64,000 bases of DNA from Vibrio syngnathi. GTDB taxonomy: Bacteria > Pseudomonadota > Gammaproteobacteria > Enterobacterales > Vibrionaceae. The stretch lies in contig NZ_CP017916.1 of the NCBI RefSeq assembly GCF_002119525.1, positions 1,860,001 to 1,924,000 on the forward strand, given 5' to 3'. This document shows positions 10,031-19,867 of this stretch, piece by piece. The first letter of the stretch is position 1, and the number at the start of each line of letters is the position of its first letter. Below the pieces are notes generated by a model. That model was not told the origin of the DNA. It worked only from the letters and a program-made list of their open reading frames with translations, and made no database searches. The translations under genes and the position numbers were made by a program.

Positions 10031-10352
10031 TTTGATTAGAGGTAAGTAGTCGTCAATCACTCTCGACTTTACTCAAATATATCGACTGAATAGTCTCGTA
10101 TTTCAACCGGGACTATTCAAGTGCCTTCATAAAAAATGCCGTAATAACATCCATCTACCTAACAATTATCTAACACAAACCAATTTTTTGTATCATTCAA
10201 CAAAAGCTATCGATAGAATCCCCGACCTTATTCACACTCGCTATACTAGCCATACATACCCACCAACCTCGTGAATCAATACACAAAATACGTATTCGTA
10301 AACTTAGGAATAGTTGCGAGACCTTAAGATGAAAATGAACAAAGGCTTATCG
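10031..10352. other. Intergenic region with a stable hairpin
   Basis: A 320-bp gap before the HD-GYP gene. It contains an inverted repeat GAATAGTC (10088-10095) / GACTATTC (10111-10118), extended imperfectly on each side, without a T tract. It could stabilise or attenuate the transcript. Nothing else was identified. Confidence 0.5.
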
Positions 10353-11807
10353 ATGGATACTTCAAATTACAATCAATCGCTAACGACTCAATTATACGTC
10401 ATCGCTGGCGTGCTATTTGGCACCTACGGCAGTCGGGTATGCCCGATGCTCGAAAGCTTAACGACGTTAGAAATTTTCACCCAAGTCAGTAGTGTCTTTA
10501 TCTTATTGTGGCTAGTGCGTCATTATTTGCTATCGCAACACACCTTAGTCAAACAAGGTCGATTTGCACAACTCGATACTATGTTGTTCTTTGCCGCGAG
10601 TATTCCTTTCGCGCTCTACTACAACCTAAGCTACGAATTCACGATAGACAGTAACTTGAAAGTTCTGTTTGGTATGAGTCTATTCGGTTTCTTTACCGGA
10701 ACCATTCTTCAATTGAAAGCGAAGCTTAGCCAAATAGATGCAATGGAGATGACTGGGCAATTTGACTTCCACCTGATAGGTGAAAGAAGTTCACTGGTTA
10801 AACAAATGATTGGTTTGGTCATCGTGCTTCTGGTAACACTGACCACCATGCTGACTATGGTGGCTGTCAAAGACATCTTCTGGCTAGAACACAACCCCAG
10901 CCGTTTGCTAGATGGTACGGGCAAGACCAGCGTGATTAAAGAGTTCATTTATTTGGCGGTTGTACTAGGTGGATACGCGATAACCATCATGACTCTATGG
11001 AGCCAGCTGATCAGACGTATTCTTCTAAGCCAAGAGCACGCATTAAGTAAAGTAACTAATGGTGAGCCAGGCGTTCGCTTACCTATATTCAGCTACAACG
11101 AGCTTGGGTCAATAGCATCTATGACCAATACCATGCTTGATAGCCTCGAAAACGCTCAAGACGAAGTAAAAACCACACGTGACGTCGCGATTGTTAGCTT
11201 ATCTGCACTAGCTGAATCTCGAGACAATGAAACTGGCGCCCATATTTTACGAACTCAAGAATACGTAAAGGTACTCGCACTGGAGCTCAGTAAGTCAGAA
11301 GTACATTCAAGTTTGTTAACACCAAACTACATCGAACTTCTCTACAAATCGGCTCCACTGCACGATGTAGGTAAAGTTGGTGTTCCTGACAGTGTGCTGC
11401 TAAAACCGGGAAAATTAACCGATGAAGAGTTTGAGATAATGAAAGGTCACCCGGCTATCGGGGCGGAAGCATTATCTATTGCAGAAAAACAGCTAGGAAG
11501 TAGCTCTTTCTTAAGGGTTGCGAAAGAGATATCTCTGACTCACCACGAGAAATGGAATGGCAGCGGTTATCCAAATCAGTTGTCTGGTGAAGATATCCCA
11601 TTATCTGGTCGCTTAATGGCATTAGCGGATGTTTATGACGCGTTAATTTCAAAGAGAGTCTACAAGCCTGCCTTTACCCACGAGCAAGCTAAGCAGATCA
11701 TCTTGGAAGGTAATGGGACCCATTTTGATCCTCAAGTTGTCGACGCCTTTTTAGCTGTTGAACAAGCGTTTGTTTCGATTGCGGCAACTCATCAAGATAG
11801 GCAATAG
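10353..11807 (+). CDS. Membrane-bound HD-GYP c-di-GMP phosphodiesterase
   Basis: The N-terminal half has several hydrophobic helices in two clusters, then a HAMP-like linker (LPIFSYNELGSIASMTNTMLDSL), then a C-terminal HD-GYP domain of about 190 residues. The HD motif (APLHDVGKVGVP), the HHEKWNGSGYP signature and the following LADVYDALIS segment are all intact, so it should hydrolyse cyclic di-GMP and favour motility over biofilm. I chose ATG 10353 (MDTSNYNQ) because AAAGG lies 7 bases upstream; earlier in-frame starts exist at 10329 (ATG) and 10314 (TTG). It ends at a bidirectional terminator shared with the convergent VWA gene. Confidence 0.93.
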   Translation: MDTSNYNQSLTTQLYVIAGVLFGTYGSRVCPMLESLTTLEIFTQVSSVFILLWLVRHYLLSQHTLVKQGRFAQLDTMLFFAASIPFALYYNLSYEFTIDSNLKVLFGMSLFGFFTGTILQLKAKLSQIDAMEMTGQFDFHLIGERSSLVKQMIGLVIVLLVTLTTMLTMVAVKDIFWLEHNPSRLLDGTGKTSVIKEFIYLAVVLGGYAITIMTLWSQLIRRILLSQEHALSKVTNGEPGVRLPIFSYNELGSIASMTNTMLDSLENAQDEVKTTRDVAIVSLSALAESRDNETGAHILRTQEYVKVLALELSKSEVHSSLLTPNYIELLYKSAPLHDVGKVGVPDSVLLKPGKLTDEEFEIMKGHPAIGAEALSIAEKQLGSSSFLRVAKEISLTHHEKWNGSGYPNQLSGEDIPLSGRLMALADVYDALISKRVYKPAFTHEQAKQIILEGNGTHFDPQVVDAFLAVEQAFVSIAATHQDRQ

Positions 11808-11810
11808 ATT

Positions 11811-11838
11811 AAAAGTGGCGTTTCTAGCGCCACTTTTA
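11811..11838. terminator. Bidirectional terminator
   Basis: Perfect stem AAAAGTGGCG / CGCCACTTTT between the convergent HD-GYP and VWA genes. It gives a T run on both strands. Confidence 0.9.
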
Positions 11839-11847
11839 TTTAACAAG

Positions 11848-13401
11848 TTATAGAGTTATCGTTCTAATAACAATTTCGCCATTAAGGTCCAATGTCAATT
11901 TTATAACATCCCCCGTTTGAAGTGGAATGCCCAAGTAAGCGACGTAAGAGAACTTCACTGACGTTTGCAGAGATGAATAAATCCCAGCAATGTTTATCGC
12001 GTCAGTCAATTCAAAGAATGCACCGCCGGTTTCTTCGGCAATGACTGACAAATCGGCAGTATTCGCCCCACTACCGACCGAAATAGCATTCACAGGAATC
12101 GAGTTTTGTAATGCCGCAGCAACAACTCCATCACGGTCCACAAATGAACTGTTTCCATCAGTCATTACGAATATACGTTTGAGCGTGTTGCTTCTAGCTG
12201 AAGCTAATGCAACAGAATCATTAATAGCATCCTCTAATTGAGTACCTCCACTCCACCTGTAGTCATCATTTAGAGAAGATACTGAATCGGTACGATCGGC
12301 ATGTTTTTCATCGTACCGACTAAAATTATTCCATAATGGTGAGAACGCGTTATACATATCTACAGAAAAATGTAAGTTCGCTTTGCTCGTAACGAAGCCA
12401 GAATCTGAGTAATTATAGGTGACATTGGCACTGTCACTATCAGTCATTGAGTAGTTTGCCAAAAGTGTGTTATCGATCAACTCTACATTGTGATCAAAAG
12501 GTACAACGGCTACCTCATCTGCGTCTGCTTTTTCAGTGATAAATTGATGTGCTGCCGATGCTGTTAACTGAAGCAACGTTACAGGATTACCATCCCCATC
12601 AAGAATCGCGACCGGTGGATCAACGCTTTCATCGAATTCATTAGCAAACATAGAGCCACTCGCATCCAATGCGAGAACATTTGAAGTGGACACTGCAAGC
12701 TGTTCAGAAGTGTTCAAAGACAAAAAATTAACCGGCAAATTATTAATTTCTAATGAGAAAACATCTTTAGACAACTGAATGACCGCATTATTGGTTACAG
12801 AATCTGTTATGGAGAAAACAAACTCACTGCCACCAGCCTTTTGCATCGCACTAATGACATAAGTCGCACTGGAAGGAATAGTCGAAGCCACAACACTTGT
12901 ATTTGGAGTAGTCCCTGATTGTTGGAAGTTTGCGGCATTCGCTTTCAGCGCCTTATAACCATCTGCTGTCGCTGCAATGACATATCCTTCGGTGTCAGCG
13001 CTATCAACAGGAACCTCGATTACAAAAGAGCCACAGCTATCTGTTGTCTTTGTATCACCAACTTGACCACTAGCAGAGTCTTCAATAGCAACGGTCGCAT
13101 TCGACATTGGTAGGTAACCAGCCGGTACATTGGGGCATTTAGCACTGTAACTTGATATGTTTATATTTCTGTTAAGGGCCCTTGCACTTCTAATCTTTGT
13201 AGATTCAGGCACAAGTAACGTACCTGCAAAAGTTGTGGTTTCAGTGATATCACCGGCATCACCAGTATCACCAGTATCACCAGTATCACCGATATCAGTA
13301 GTGCTTGACGACTCCGTAGATATCGTCTCACCATCACTCCAACACCCAACGATCAGTGATGCTGATACAAGTAATGTCCCTATCCTCAATTTAAAGCTCA
13401 T
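11848..13401 (-). CDS. von Willebrand factor A domain lipoprotein
   Basis: Secreted lipoprotein with lipobox SLIVGC at about residue 20. Next comes a low-complexity Ser/Thr and GDTGDTGDTGDAGD repeat encoded by 9-bp tandem repeats. Residues about 60-130 look like a carboxypeptidase-regulatory or beta-sandwich domain (PMSNATVAIEDSASG...). A VWA domain follows from about residue 245, with MIDAS motif DASGS, the downstream SGGT, and FVMTDGNSS. A large insertion sits between the MIDAS motif and the rest of the domain. VWA domains bind metal and protein ligands, so an adhesion or surface role is likely but unproven. It is a single gene, convergent with the HD-GYP gene. Confidence 0.85.
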   Translation of the reverse strand: MSFKLRIGTLLVSASLIVGCWSDGETISTESSSTTDIGDTGDTGDTGDAGDITETTTFAGTLLVPESTKIRSARALNRNINISSYSAKCPNVPAGYLPMSNATVAIEDSASGQVGDTKTTDSCGSFVIEVPVDSADTEGYVIAATADGYKALKANAANFQQSGTTPNTSVVASTIPSSATYVISAMQKAGGSEFVFSITDSVTNNAVIQLSKDVFSLEINNLPVNFLSLNTSEQLAVSTSNVLALDASGSMFANEFDESVDPPVAILDGDGNPVTLLQLTASAAHQFITEKADADEVAVVPFDHNVELIDNTLLANYSMTDSDSANVTYNYSDSGFVTSKANLHFSVDMYNAFSPLWNNFSRYDEKHADRTDSVSSLNDDYRWSGGTQLEDAINDSVALASARSNTLKRIFVMTDGNSSFVDRDGVVAAALQNSIPVNAISVGSGANTADLSVIAEETGGAFFELTDAINIAGIYSSLQTSVKFSYVAYLGIPLQTGDVIKLTLDLNGEIVIRTITL

Positions 13402-13763
13402 CTTCTACTCCTTGATTAATATACCCATAGCCAAATTCATTGCTTGTCGATTCTTTAGTTAAATACAATTTGTTCAGAAAATCATTTTTGAATCCACATC
13501 ACATGGCCGGCCACGTCATATATCACCAGTTGCATATCATTTTTGTGACTCATTTAACATTACATGTTCAACAAATTTACAGTGCAATTCCAAGCTCCCC
13601 CCCTAGAAAGCGAAACTTAAATTTTTATCTATTTCAGCCGTCCACTCAGAAATATCTGCCATTTATCTAAATTTACTCTCCATTTACTGTTGTACCGAGT
13701 CACGTTGAAAGGTATGAAAGAGAGAGTTCAATATTCCCCTTTAATTAAACATTGAGGAAAATT
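13402..13763. other. Gap upstream of the VWA gene and of the aspC remnant
   Basis: About 360 bases with no coding frame I trust. It contains a perfect palindrome TGGCCGGCCA near 13504. Its last 57 bases (from about 13707, GAAAGGTAT) resemble the leader in front of the intact aspC (from about 17665), showing that the duplicated segment includes part of the promoter or leader. Confidence 0.55.
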
Positions 13764-14225
13764 ATGTTTGAAAAAGTGTTAGCGGCTCCTGCCGATCCTC
13801 GACATACTGAAGAGTTAAAAAAAGAATCTCGTGCACAGAAATCAACCTTGGTGTTGGCATCTACAAAAATGAAGATGGTCAAACGTCTGTACTTAAAACA
13901 GTAAAAAAGCAGAAGCTGCACTTATTGAAAACGAAAAAACCAAATATTACCTAACGATTGAAGGTATCGCTGAATACGGGCTAGCCGTTTAGAAACTTCA
14001 TTTCGGTTCAGGTGCTGAGATCGTAACGTCTCAACGCGCTGAAACAGCATAAGATCCAGGTGGCAGGGGGGCATTTAGCGTAGCGGGTGAATTCATCAAG
14101 CGCCAACTGGGTGACGTGAAAATCTGGATCAGTAACCCAACTTGGGCTAACCACAATGCCGTTTTCGCGGCTGCAGGTATCGAGGTATCGAGGTATCGAG
14201 GTATCGAGGTATCGAGGTAGCTCAA
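13764..14225 (+). pseudogene. Decayed 5' fragment of aspC (partial duplication)
   Basis: This segment aligns base by base with the first 150 codons of the intact aspC at 17724, beginning with the same ATGTTTGAAAAAGTGTTAGC. Relative to that copy it has a 6-bp deletion near codon 12, single-base deletions near the codons for EKINLG and VKKAEA, and CAG to TAG and CAA to TAA stops. The homology ends just after an expanded octamer repeat at a point matching codon 152. It is not translatable. Both copies are in the same orientation, 3960 bp apart, with one opposite-strand gene between them. Confidence 0.93.
14176..14219. repeat. Octamer tandem repeat GGTATCGA x5.5
   Basis: Five exact copies of GGTATCGA plus half a copy lie inside the aspC remnant, where the intact gene has one copy (GCAGGTATCGAGACAGC). 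This is slipped-strand expansion in non-functional DNA. It creates the short repetitive open frames seen on the minus strand here. Confidence 0.95.
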
Positions 14226-14253
14226 CCATAAGATTGGCTTAAACTGATTCAAT

Positions 14254-14287
14254 AAAAAACCCAACATATAAATATGCTGGGTTTTTT
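14254..14287 (-). terminator. Terminator of the metalloprotease gene
   Basis: Stem ACCCAGCATAT / ATATGTTGGGT with one G-T pair, flanked by A and T runs, just beyond the stop codon at 14304. It may work in both directions. Confidence 0.88.
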
Positions 14288-14303
14288 TGGTTTAGAAGAA
14301 ACA

Positions 14304-17300
14304 CTATCTTAGTAGTTGTACACCACCAAGAGCTACGCCTGGGTTCTTCCCTTTGCTATCCAGATTTTCTACTTCATATACCCACTTAAGTGTTGTTGTA
14401 TCGGCTGGCAAATCAACACGGTGAATACCGTAGCGCCCTACTTTCGTACCTCTTGGCACACTGACTGAAGAAGAACCGATGGAAGGCAAGCTAGACCACT
14501 GATTCCCTGATTTTGCTAACGCGCCATCAACAATGTTGTCACCAATGCTGTATGCCTTCCATACTTCAGTACCATTGGCGAATAACTTAAGCGTACCTTT
14601 TGGTAGGTCTTGAGCACCAGTCCAGCCTTTTCCAATAACGGCGGCTCTAAAACGAATCGCTTTCCAGCTTTGTCCGCTTTCAGCTGTAACTGACACTTCA
14701 GGCTTTTTGTCTTCACCACCAAGGTAAAGATGACCTTCCCAGTTAATAATATCTGCAGGGCTTTGTGTCCAGCTATGGTTATATTGATCCGTTCTACTGC
14801 CATCTCCCCAACCAAATAAACAGTCGCCATTCTTAGTTACGGTACATTGAGGGTACTTAGCACCAGAGTTTGCTTCAGCATAACTGAAAGATATGTTCTG
14901 AATACCCGTGTTCAGTGAGTTACGAACAGACCATACTTTTCCGGTTTTACCATCAAAATCAATGCGCCAATATAAAACATCGCTTGCTGGGTCTAGATTT
15001 ACAGTGTGTGAACCTGAAGCAGCAGAACTAGCACCTGATTGAACTTCTAACCAAGTGCTATTATCTGTACTGGTATACACTTTGTAAGCACTTGACTTAG
15101 ATACTTTCCAAGTGAAGTTATGGTTACCCTTGAATGGGATCGATTGTCCATTATATGGTCGCGGTGTATGCGCATACTTTAAGCTATCATTAGCAAGCGC
15201 CGCCATGTCACCATCAGACAAAGCAAATGAGCGCATCTCGATATTATCAACCAAGATATTACCTGCTTTTTGCTCAGACTCTAGGTTAGCTGTAGCATCT
15301 TTGCCTGCATCCATCCAAGGCTTAGAAATGATCAACCCTTGGCTTGTACCCGCAGACAAGCGGCTACCCGCTCCCCAAACACCTGCGTAGCCATCAGCCA
15401 ACTTCATGTCATCGCTTTCTTCTTTATCACGACTGTAGTTGTTAACTAGCGTAGCTTGCTTTCCATTAACCCAAATAGAAACTTTTTGAGTAGTACGATC
15501 AACGCGCACTGCGACAGTATTCCATTGACTGAGGTTAAGTGCCTCTTTGGTTGTAACAGACACCTTTCTAAGGTCACTTCCACCAGCATAAGCAGCAAGT
15601 TGACGCGAAATCATGAACCATTCTAATGTTCCTTCTTTCGTTAACTTAAGTTGGAATCCATCAACCCAAATACCCTTACTAACAAGATCAATTGGATGTT
15701 CCAGTTTCACATTAGGTTTCACTTTGAGTGACAAAGTAAAATCGTCTTCACCGAAATCGAAATCGTGTCCGTAGTGGAACTTATACTTATAAGATTCCTG
15801 AACATCGTTCTCTAGTAAGTTAGATTTTACTGACTCGTAAGCACCTAGTTTTAGTGTTTTCGAATTCGCGTAACCTTGGTTAACCCAAACTTCAGAAATT
15901 AACTGTTTACTCGATTCTTTAACTACAGCAACTTGTCCTGCCAACCCTGTTTGAGCGTTCACCATCCATAAGTCATCAATAGGCGGCTGTTCAAAGTCGA
16001 AACGCGCATATAAATCAGGCGATGTAACTTTGACATGCACTAATTCGCGATCAAACAGCTTTTTGCCATCTGTAATGACATAATGGAATTCGTCTTCACC
16101 GATAAAACCTTTCGGTGCTTTATAGGTGACTTTCCCATTTGTGATACTTAGCTCAGCACCTTGTGCCGAGTATTTATCAACGTTATGGATAGAAATCTTA
16201 TCACCATTAGCATCGACATCATTTTTCATGACATCTAATGCCGTCGTGCTGTCACGTTTTACACTAAAGTGATCAATTTTAGCTGATGGAGGCAGAGGAT
16301 AATCCGCAGGTCCAACAAGATTTCTTCTTAGACGGTTATTTTTATAAATATTGAAATTGATATCGTCAACGTGAGCTTCACCACCTTGAATACCATGACC
16401 TTCTGCTGAAGTACTGTGGCCAGTACCTAAGTAGTGTGCCGTTTCATGTAATACCACACCATCTGCACCTATCATGTTACCCGGTGAGCGAACAATGCTT
16501 CCGAAGTTCACACCTAGAATCCAATTGCCTTTCAGCCACAGCATTCTATGTTTGAGATCCCAACCTCTCGTTTTTCTTTGCTCATCCCACCATTTAATGG
16601 CAGCTACTCGAACGGGTTCGTTTTCATGCTGGTAACCCCATGTCTTACACGCGTCATGAGAAGCACTTTTTATACAAGTTTGGTAATGATCGTCTAGGTA
16701 TCCCCAAGTTTCGATCAAGACGTCATTGACAGAAAAACGTAACAAGGCATCTCGGCTCAACACATAGTCAACCAAGTTAATGTAGTAGTCGACAAGCACC
16801 ATCGCATCATCCAAGTTGCTGTCCGCTTCTTGAACAAACGCTTGGTAGGACACGTGAACGGCCACTTTTACTTTGTGCAACTGAACTTGCGTTTTGTCTT
16901 TAGCAATTAAGTTATCTAAACCAGATGTTGGTGCACTCGGACTTTCATCTATAGTTTTAATTGCTTTTTGCATATTGTCTAAAATGGCAGACTGCGGCGT
17001 AACCGAAGCTAAGTTTTGAGCTGTTGCTGTTAGCTTCTTAGCGGATAGTCCGCTTATGATGTCTGCTTTTTCAATTGTCCATACTCTTTGACTACCACGG
17101 AACGCTGTCACATAGAGTTTATTTTTACTGGTCAGTGCGGCAATAACTTGAGTATTTTTATCACTGGTGTCTACACCACGATAAACACGAATCGCAGGTG
17201 TATTAATAGTACTGGATGGTGCGTTTCCATTAATACGATGATCCCATAGATATACTTTCATATCAGGCTCTCGGATCGAATATCGACGGAGCTCTAAAGT

Positions 17301-17462
17301 ACGCTTTTTACCATTAACCGTAATGGCTACAGAAAGATCGGGCGGGGATGCTTTGGTAGGGTTATAGACCATGGGCTTATGGCCTTCGTTTTTGCTATCT
17401 TTGCACCCACCAGCCATGACTACCGCTAGTACCACAAAACATAGACTCAGTATTTTCTTCAT
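14304..17462 (-). CDS. Large secreted lipoprotein: HExxHxxGxxH metalloprotease with cadherin-like and LamG domains
   Basis: A 1052-residue protein with a lipoprotein leader (MKKILSLCFVVLAVVMAGGC). The catalytic segment around residue 339 reads HETAHYLGTGH, the zinc-binding HExxHxxGxxH of metzincin-type proteases. Next come a cadherin-like tandem segment (DVMKNDVDANGDKISI...GEDEFHYVITDG), a concanavalin/LamG-like domain (about residues 580-760, FTLSLKVKP...VSIWVNGKQ), a fibronectin- or discoidin-like stretch, and a C-terminal domain of unknown type. I infer a surface protease acting on a glycoprotein or matrix substrate. The start at 17462 has AAGGA upstream; the longer in-frame start (17498) would spoil the leader. 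It lies between the two aspC copies and is probably imported. Confidence 0.85.
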   Translation of the reverse strand: MKKILSLCFVVLAVVMAGGCKDSKNEGHKPMVYNPTKASPPDLSVAITVNGKKRTLELRRYSIREPDMKVYLWDHRINGNAPSSTINTPAIRVYRGVDTSDKNTQVIAALTSKNKLYVTAFRGSQRVWTIEKADIISGLSAKKLTATAQNLASVTPQSAILDNMQKAIKTIDESPSAPTSGLDNLIAKDKTQVQLHKVKVAVHVSYQAFVQEADSNLDDAMVLVDYYINLVDYVLSRDALLRFSVNDVLIETWGYLDDHYQTCIKSASHDACKTWGYQHENEPVRVAAIKWWDEQRKTRGWDLKHRMLWLKGNWILGVNFGSIVRSPGNMIGADGVVLHETAHYLGTGHSTSAEGHGIQGGEAHVDDINFNIYKNNRLRRNLVGPADYPLPPSAKIDHFSVKRDSTTALDVMKNDVDANGDKISIHNVDKYSAQGAELSITNGKVTYKAPKGFIGEDEFHYVITDGKKLFDRELVHVKVTSPDLYARFDFEQPPIDDLWMVNAQTGLAGQVAVVKESSKQLISEVWVNQGYANSKTLKLGAYESVKSNLLENDVQESYKYKFHYGHDFDFGEDDFTLSLKVKPNVKLEHPIDLVSKGIWVDGFQLKLTKEGTLEWFMISRQLAAYAGGSDLRKVSVTTKEALNLSQWNTVAVRVDRTTQKVSIWVNGKQATLVNNYSRDKEESDDMKLADGYAGVWGAGSRLSAGTSQGLIISKPWMDAGKDATANLESEQKAGNILVDNIEMRSFALSDGDMAALANDSLKYAHTPRPYNGQSIPFKGNHNFTWKVSKSSAYKVYTSTDNSTWLEVQSGASSAASGSHTVNLDPASDVLYWRIDFDGKTGKVWSVRNSLNTGIQNISFSYAEANSGAKYPQCTVTKNGDCLFGWGDGSRTDQYNHSWTQSPADIINWEGHLYLGGEDKKPEVSVTAESGQSWKAIRFRAAVIGKGWTGAQDLPKGTLKLFANGTEVWKAYSIGDNIVDGALAKSGNQWSSLPSIGSSSVSVPRGTKVGRYGIHRVDLPADTTTLKWVYEVENLDSKGKNPGVALGGVQLLR

Positions 17463-17723
17463 TCTATGTGGTTCCTTTATATTGACCAGTATAAACATGC
17501 ATAAAAATCATTTTAATAGCAATGAATTGCGTTGAACAAAACAGCAGCTACGTACAGTCGTTCCAAATAGAAATACCGAAAAATTGGTTAAATTAAATGT
17601 TCTGAGCCGCCTATAAAAAGTCGTTTTAATAAAATCTAGATTTTGAGTTGTATCAACCTTATATGAAAGGTATAAATACTGGAGTTATTATTACCTCCCT
17701 CTCAATTGACATGGATGAAGATT

Positions 17724-18914
17724 ATGTTTGAAAAAGTGTTAGCTGCTCCCGCCGATCCTATCCTCGGCCTTACTGAAGAGTTTAAAAAAGACTCTCGTGC
17801 AGAGAAAATCAACCTTGGTGTTGGCATCTACAAAAATGAAGATGGTCAAACGCCTGTACTTAAAACAGTAAAGAAAGCAGAAGCTGCACTTCTTGAAAAC
17901 GAAAAAACCAAATCTTACCTAACGATTGAAGGTACAGCTGAATACGGTCTAGCGGTTCAGAAACTTCTTTTCGGTTCAGACGCTGAGATCGTTACATCTC
18001 AACGCGCTAAAACAGCACAAGCTCCAGGCGGTACAGGTGCACTTCGCGTAGCGGGTGAATTCATCAAGCGCCAACTGGGCGACGTAAAAATCTGGATCAG
18101 TAACCCAACTTGGGCTAACCACAACGGCGTTTTCGCTGCTGCAGGTATCGAGACAGCTCAATACAGCTACTACAACGCTGAAACAAAAGACAAAGACTTC
18201 GCAGGCATGGTTGCTGACCTAGAGAAAGCTTCTGCTGGCGATATCGTTCTTCTTCACGGCTGCTGTCATAACCCAACAGGTATCGACCCAACAACTGAAG
18301 AGTGGGAAGTACTGGCTAAGTTAGTTGCTGAGAAGAAACTGCTTCCTCTATTCGATTTTGCTTACCAAGGTTTTGCAAAAGGCGTTGAAGAAGATGCAGC
18401 TGGCCTGCGTATTTTTGCTCAATACAACAAAGAAATTCTTGTTGCTAGCTCGTTCTCTAAGAACTTTGGTTTGTACAACGAACGTGTTGGTGCATTCACA
18501 TTGGTTGCAGAGTCTGTAGACGTAGCAACAACAGCATTCTCTCAAGTTAAGAGCATCATCCGCTCTATCTACTCTAACCCACCAGCGCACGGCAGTGCTG
18601 TCGTTACTCACATCCTTGGTGATGCTGATCTACGTGCTGAATGGGAAGCAGAAGTAGCAGAAATGCGCGACCGTATCCAAGAGATGCGCGAGCTGTTTGT
18701 AACGACACTTAAATCTGAAGGTGTAGACGCCGACTTCACATTCATCGAGCGCCAAAACGGCATGTTCTCGTTCTCTGGCCTAAGCAAAGAGCAAGTAACT
18801 CGCCTGAAAGACGAATTCGCTATCTACATTGTTGGCTCTGGCCGTATCAGCGTAGCAGGCATGACTAAGTCGAACATGGGCCCTCTATGTAAAGGCATCG
18901 CTGCGGTTCTTTAA
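17724..18914 (+). CDS. aspC: Aromatic amino acid / aspartate aminotransferase
   Basis: PLP-dependent class I aminotransferase that interconverts aspartate and oxaloacetate, and often aromatic amino acids, using 2-oxoglutarate. It is 396 aa, exactly the length of E. coli AspC, which it matches along its whole length. The PLP lysine is K246 in [28 protein letters not shown] and the Arg-containing C-terminal [10 protein letters not shown] are conserved. The start is ATG 17724 ([16 protein letters not shown]), with a GGATGAAG ribosome site upstream; the in-frame TTG at 17706 is less likely. A decayed copy of its 5' third lies at 13764. Confidence 0.96.
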   Translation: MFEKVLAAPADPILGLTEEFKKDSRAEKINLGVGIYKNEDGQTPVLKTVKKAEAALLENEKTKSYLTIEGTAEYGLAVQKLLFGSDAEIVTSQRAKTAQAPGGTGALRVAGEFIKRQLGDVKIWISNPTWANHNGVFAAAGIETAQYSYYNAETKDKDFAGMVADLEKASAGDIVLLHGCCHNPTGIDPTTEEWEVLAKLVAEKKLLPLFDFAYQGFAKGVEEDAAGLRIFAQYNKEILVASSFSKNFGLYNERVGAFTLVAESVDVATTAFSQVKSIIRSIYSNPPAHGSAVVTHILGDADLRAEWEAEVAEMRDRIQEMRELFVTTLKSEGVDADFTFIERQNGMFSFSGLSKEQVTRLKDEFAIYIVGSGRISVAGMTKSNMGPLCKGIAAVL

Positions 18915-18966
18915 TCGAAAGGCGAAACCTGTATCTGTCGAGCGATAGATAGACAGATAAATAGAC

Positions 18967-18993
18967 AAAAGCCAGCGACTAAGCTGGCTTTTT
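18967..18993 (+). terminator. Terminator of aspC
   Basis: Stem AAAAGCCAGC / GCTGGCTTTT with a short loop and T tail. Confidence 0.9.
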
Positions 18994-19075
18994 CGTGTCT
19001 GTCTTCTTTATATTAGCGGTTAAGACACTTAGCCTTTTCGTTACTAACACTTAGTCTCTGCGTTACTATTACTAG

Positions 19076-19717
19076 TTAATACTCTAGGAAGAACTCTACA
19101 CCTAGCTCGTTAGTACGCTCGCTGCGAATCTTACCTTCACCATCTCTGTGTTGATAAGAGCCACCAATCGCAAATTTGTTGGTCACTAAATAGCGTAAAC
19201 CTAGGTGGTAAACTTCCTCATCAAACAAGTCACCGCGATTCACTTGTACACTGCCGTTCGCTATCCAACGTTTCGCAAAGCCATAGTTGAGTTCGGCTTT
19301 TATCCCTTGGATAAACTCCGTGTCTGACGAACGAGTAATGTTCGTTCCGTTATCTTCGACCTCCCCCTTCGTGATACCAAGCAGGTAGTAAGCCACTATA
19401 TCGAGATCTCGCTTAATGCTGTAACGGTACCCAACACCCGGCATAAGGGTATCCATTCGAGTTGTTGAGTCATCTGGGTGAATGAAACGAGCACTGTAGT
19501 CGCCCAACAATAGCCAATCATCCGTCATCGCATAGCTGATACCTAACCCATACGATGATGCATTGTTATTGCTGCCTGCATCTTCATTCAAACTTCCCGA
19601 ATGAGCGGTGGCGTATACATGGTCATAATCAAGAATATCCACACTGTGAGTCTCGGCCCACGAACTTGAAGAAAACATAAAAACTGCAGATACTAAACTA
19701 AGTTTCCACTTCGGCAT
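19076..19717 (-). CDS. Hypothetical outer-membrane beta-barrel protein
   Basis: A 213-residue protein with a Sec signal peptide (MPKWKLSLVSAVFMFSSSSWA, predicted cut before ETHS). The mature part consists of alternating amphipathic strands and ends in an aromatic residue (ELGVEFFLEY), typical of a small outer-membrane beta barrel. The start at 19717 was chosen because AAAGG lies 9 bases upstream; the ATG at 19726 abuts that site. Specific family and ligand not recognised. Confidence 0.8.
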   Translation of the reverse strand: MPKWKLSLVSAVFMFSSSSWAETHSVDILDYDHVYATAHSGSLNEDAGSNNNASSYGLGISYAMTDDWLLLGDYSARFIHPDDSTTRMDTLMPGVGYRYSIKRDLDIVAYYLLGITKGEVEDNGTNITRSSDTEFIQGIKAELNYGFAKRWIANGSVQVNRGDLFDEEVYHLGLRYLVTNKFAIGGSYQHRDGEGKIRSERTNELGVEFFLEY

Positions 19718-19867
19718 TCCTATCATCCTTTAACTGTCACCCTATTAATTGAAAGATTAGTCTATCCCTAAGACTTTAAAAAGGTTTTAGCTCACAGATT
19801 GATTTGTGACGGCAAAATATTATCAAATGTTGTACCATGAAATCATACAAACCAATGGATGATCATT

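Noticed and set aside
14176..14219. Possible CRISPR-like array
   Set aside because: The units are contiguous octamers without spacers and arise from one copy in the intact aspC.
14008..14267. Short minus-strand frames with repeated YLDTSIPR peptides
   Set aside because: They are only the reverse reading of the octamer expansion inside the aspC remnant.
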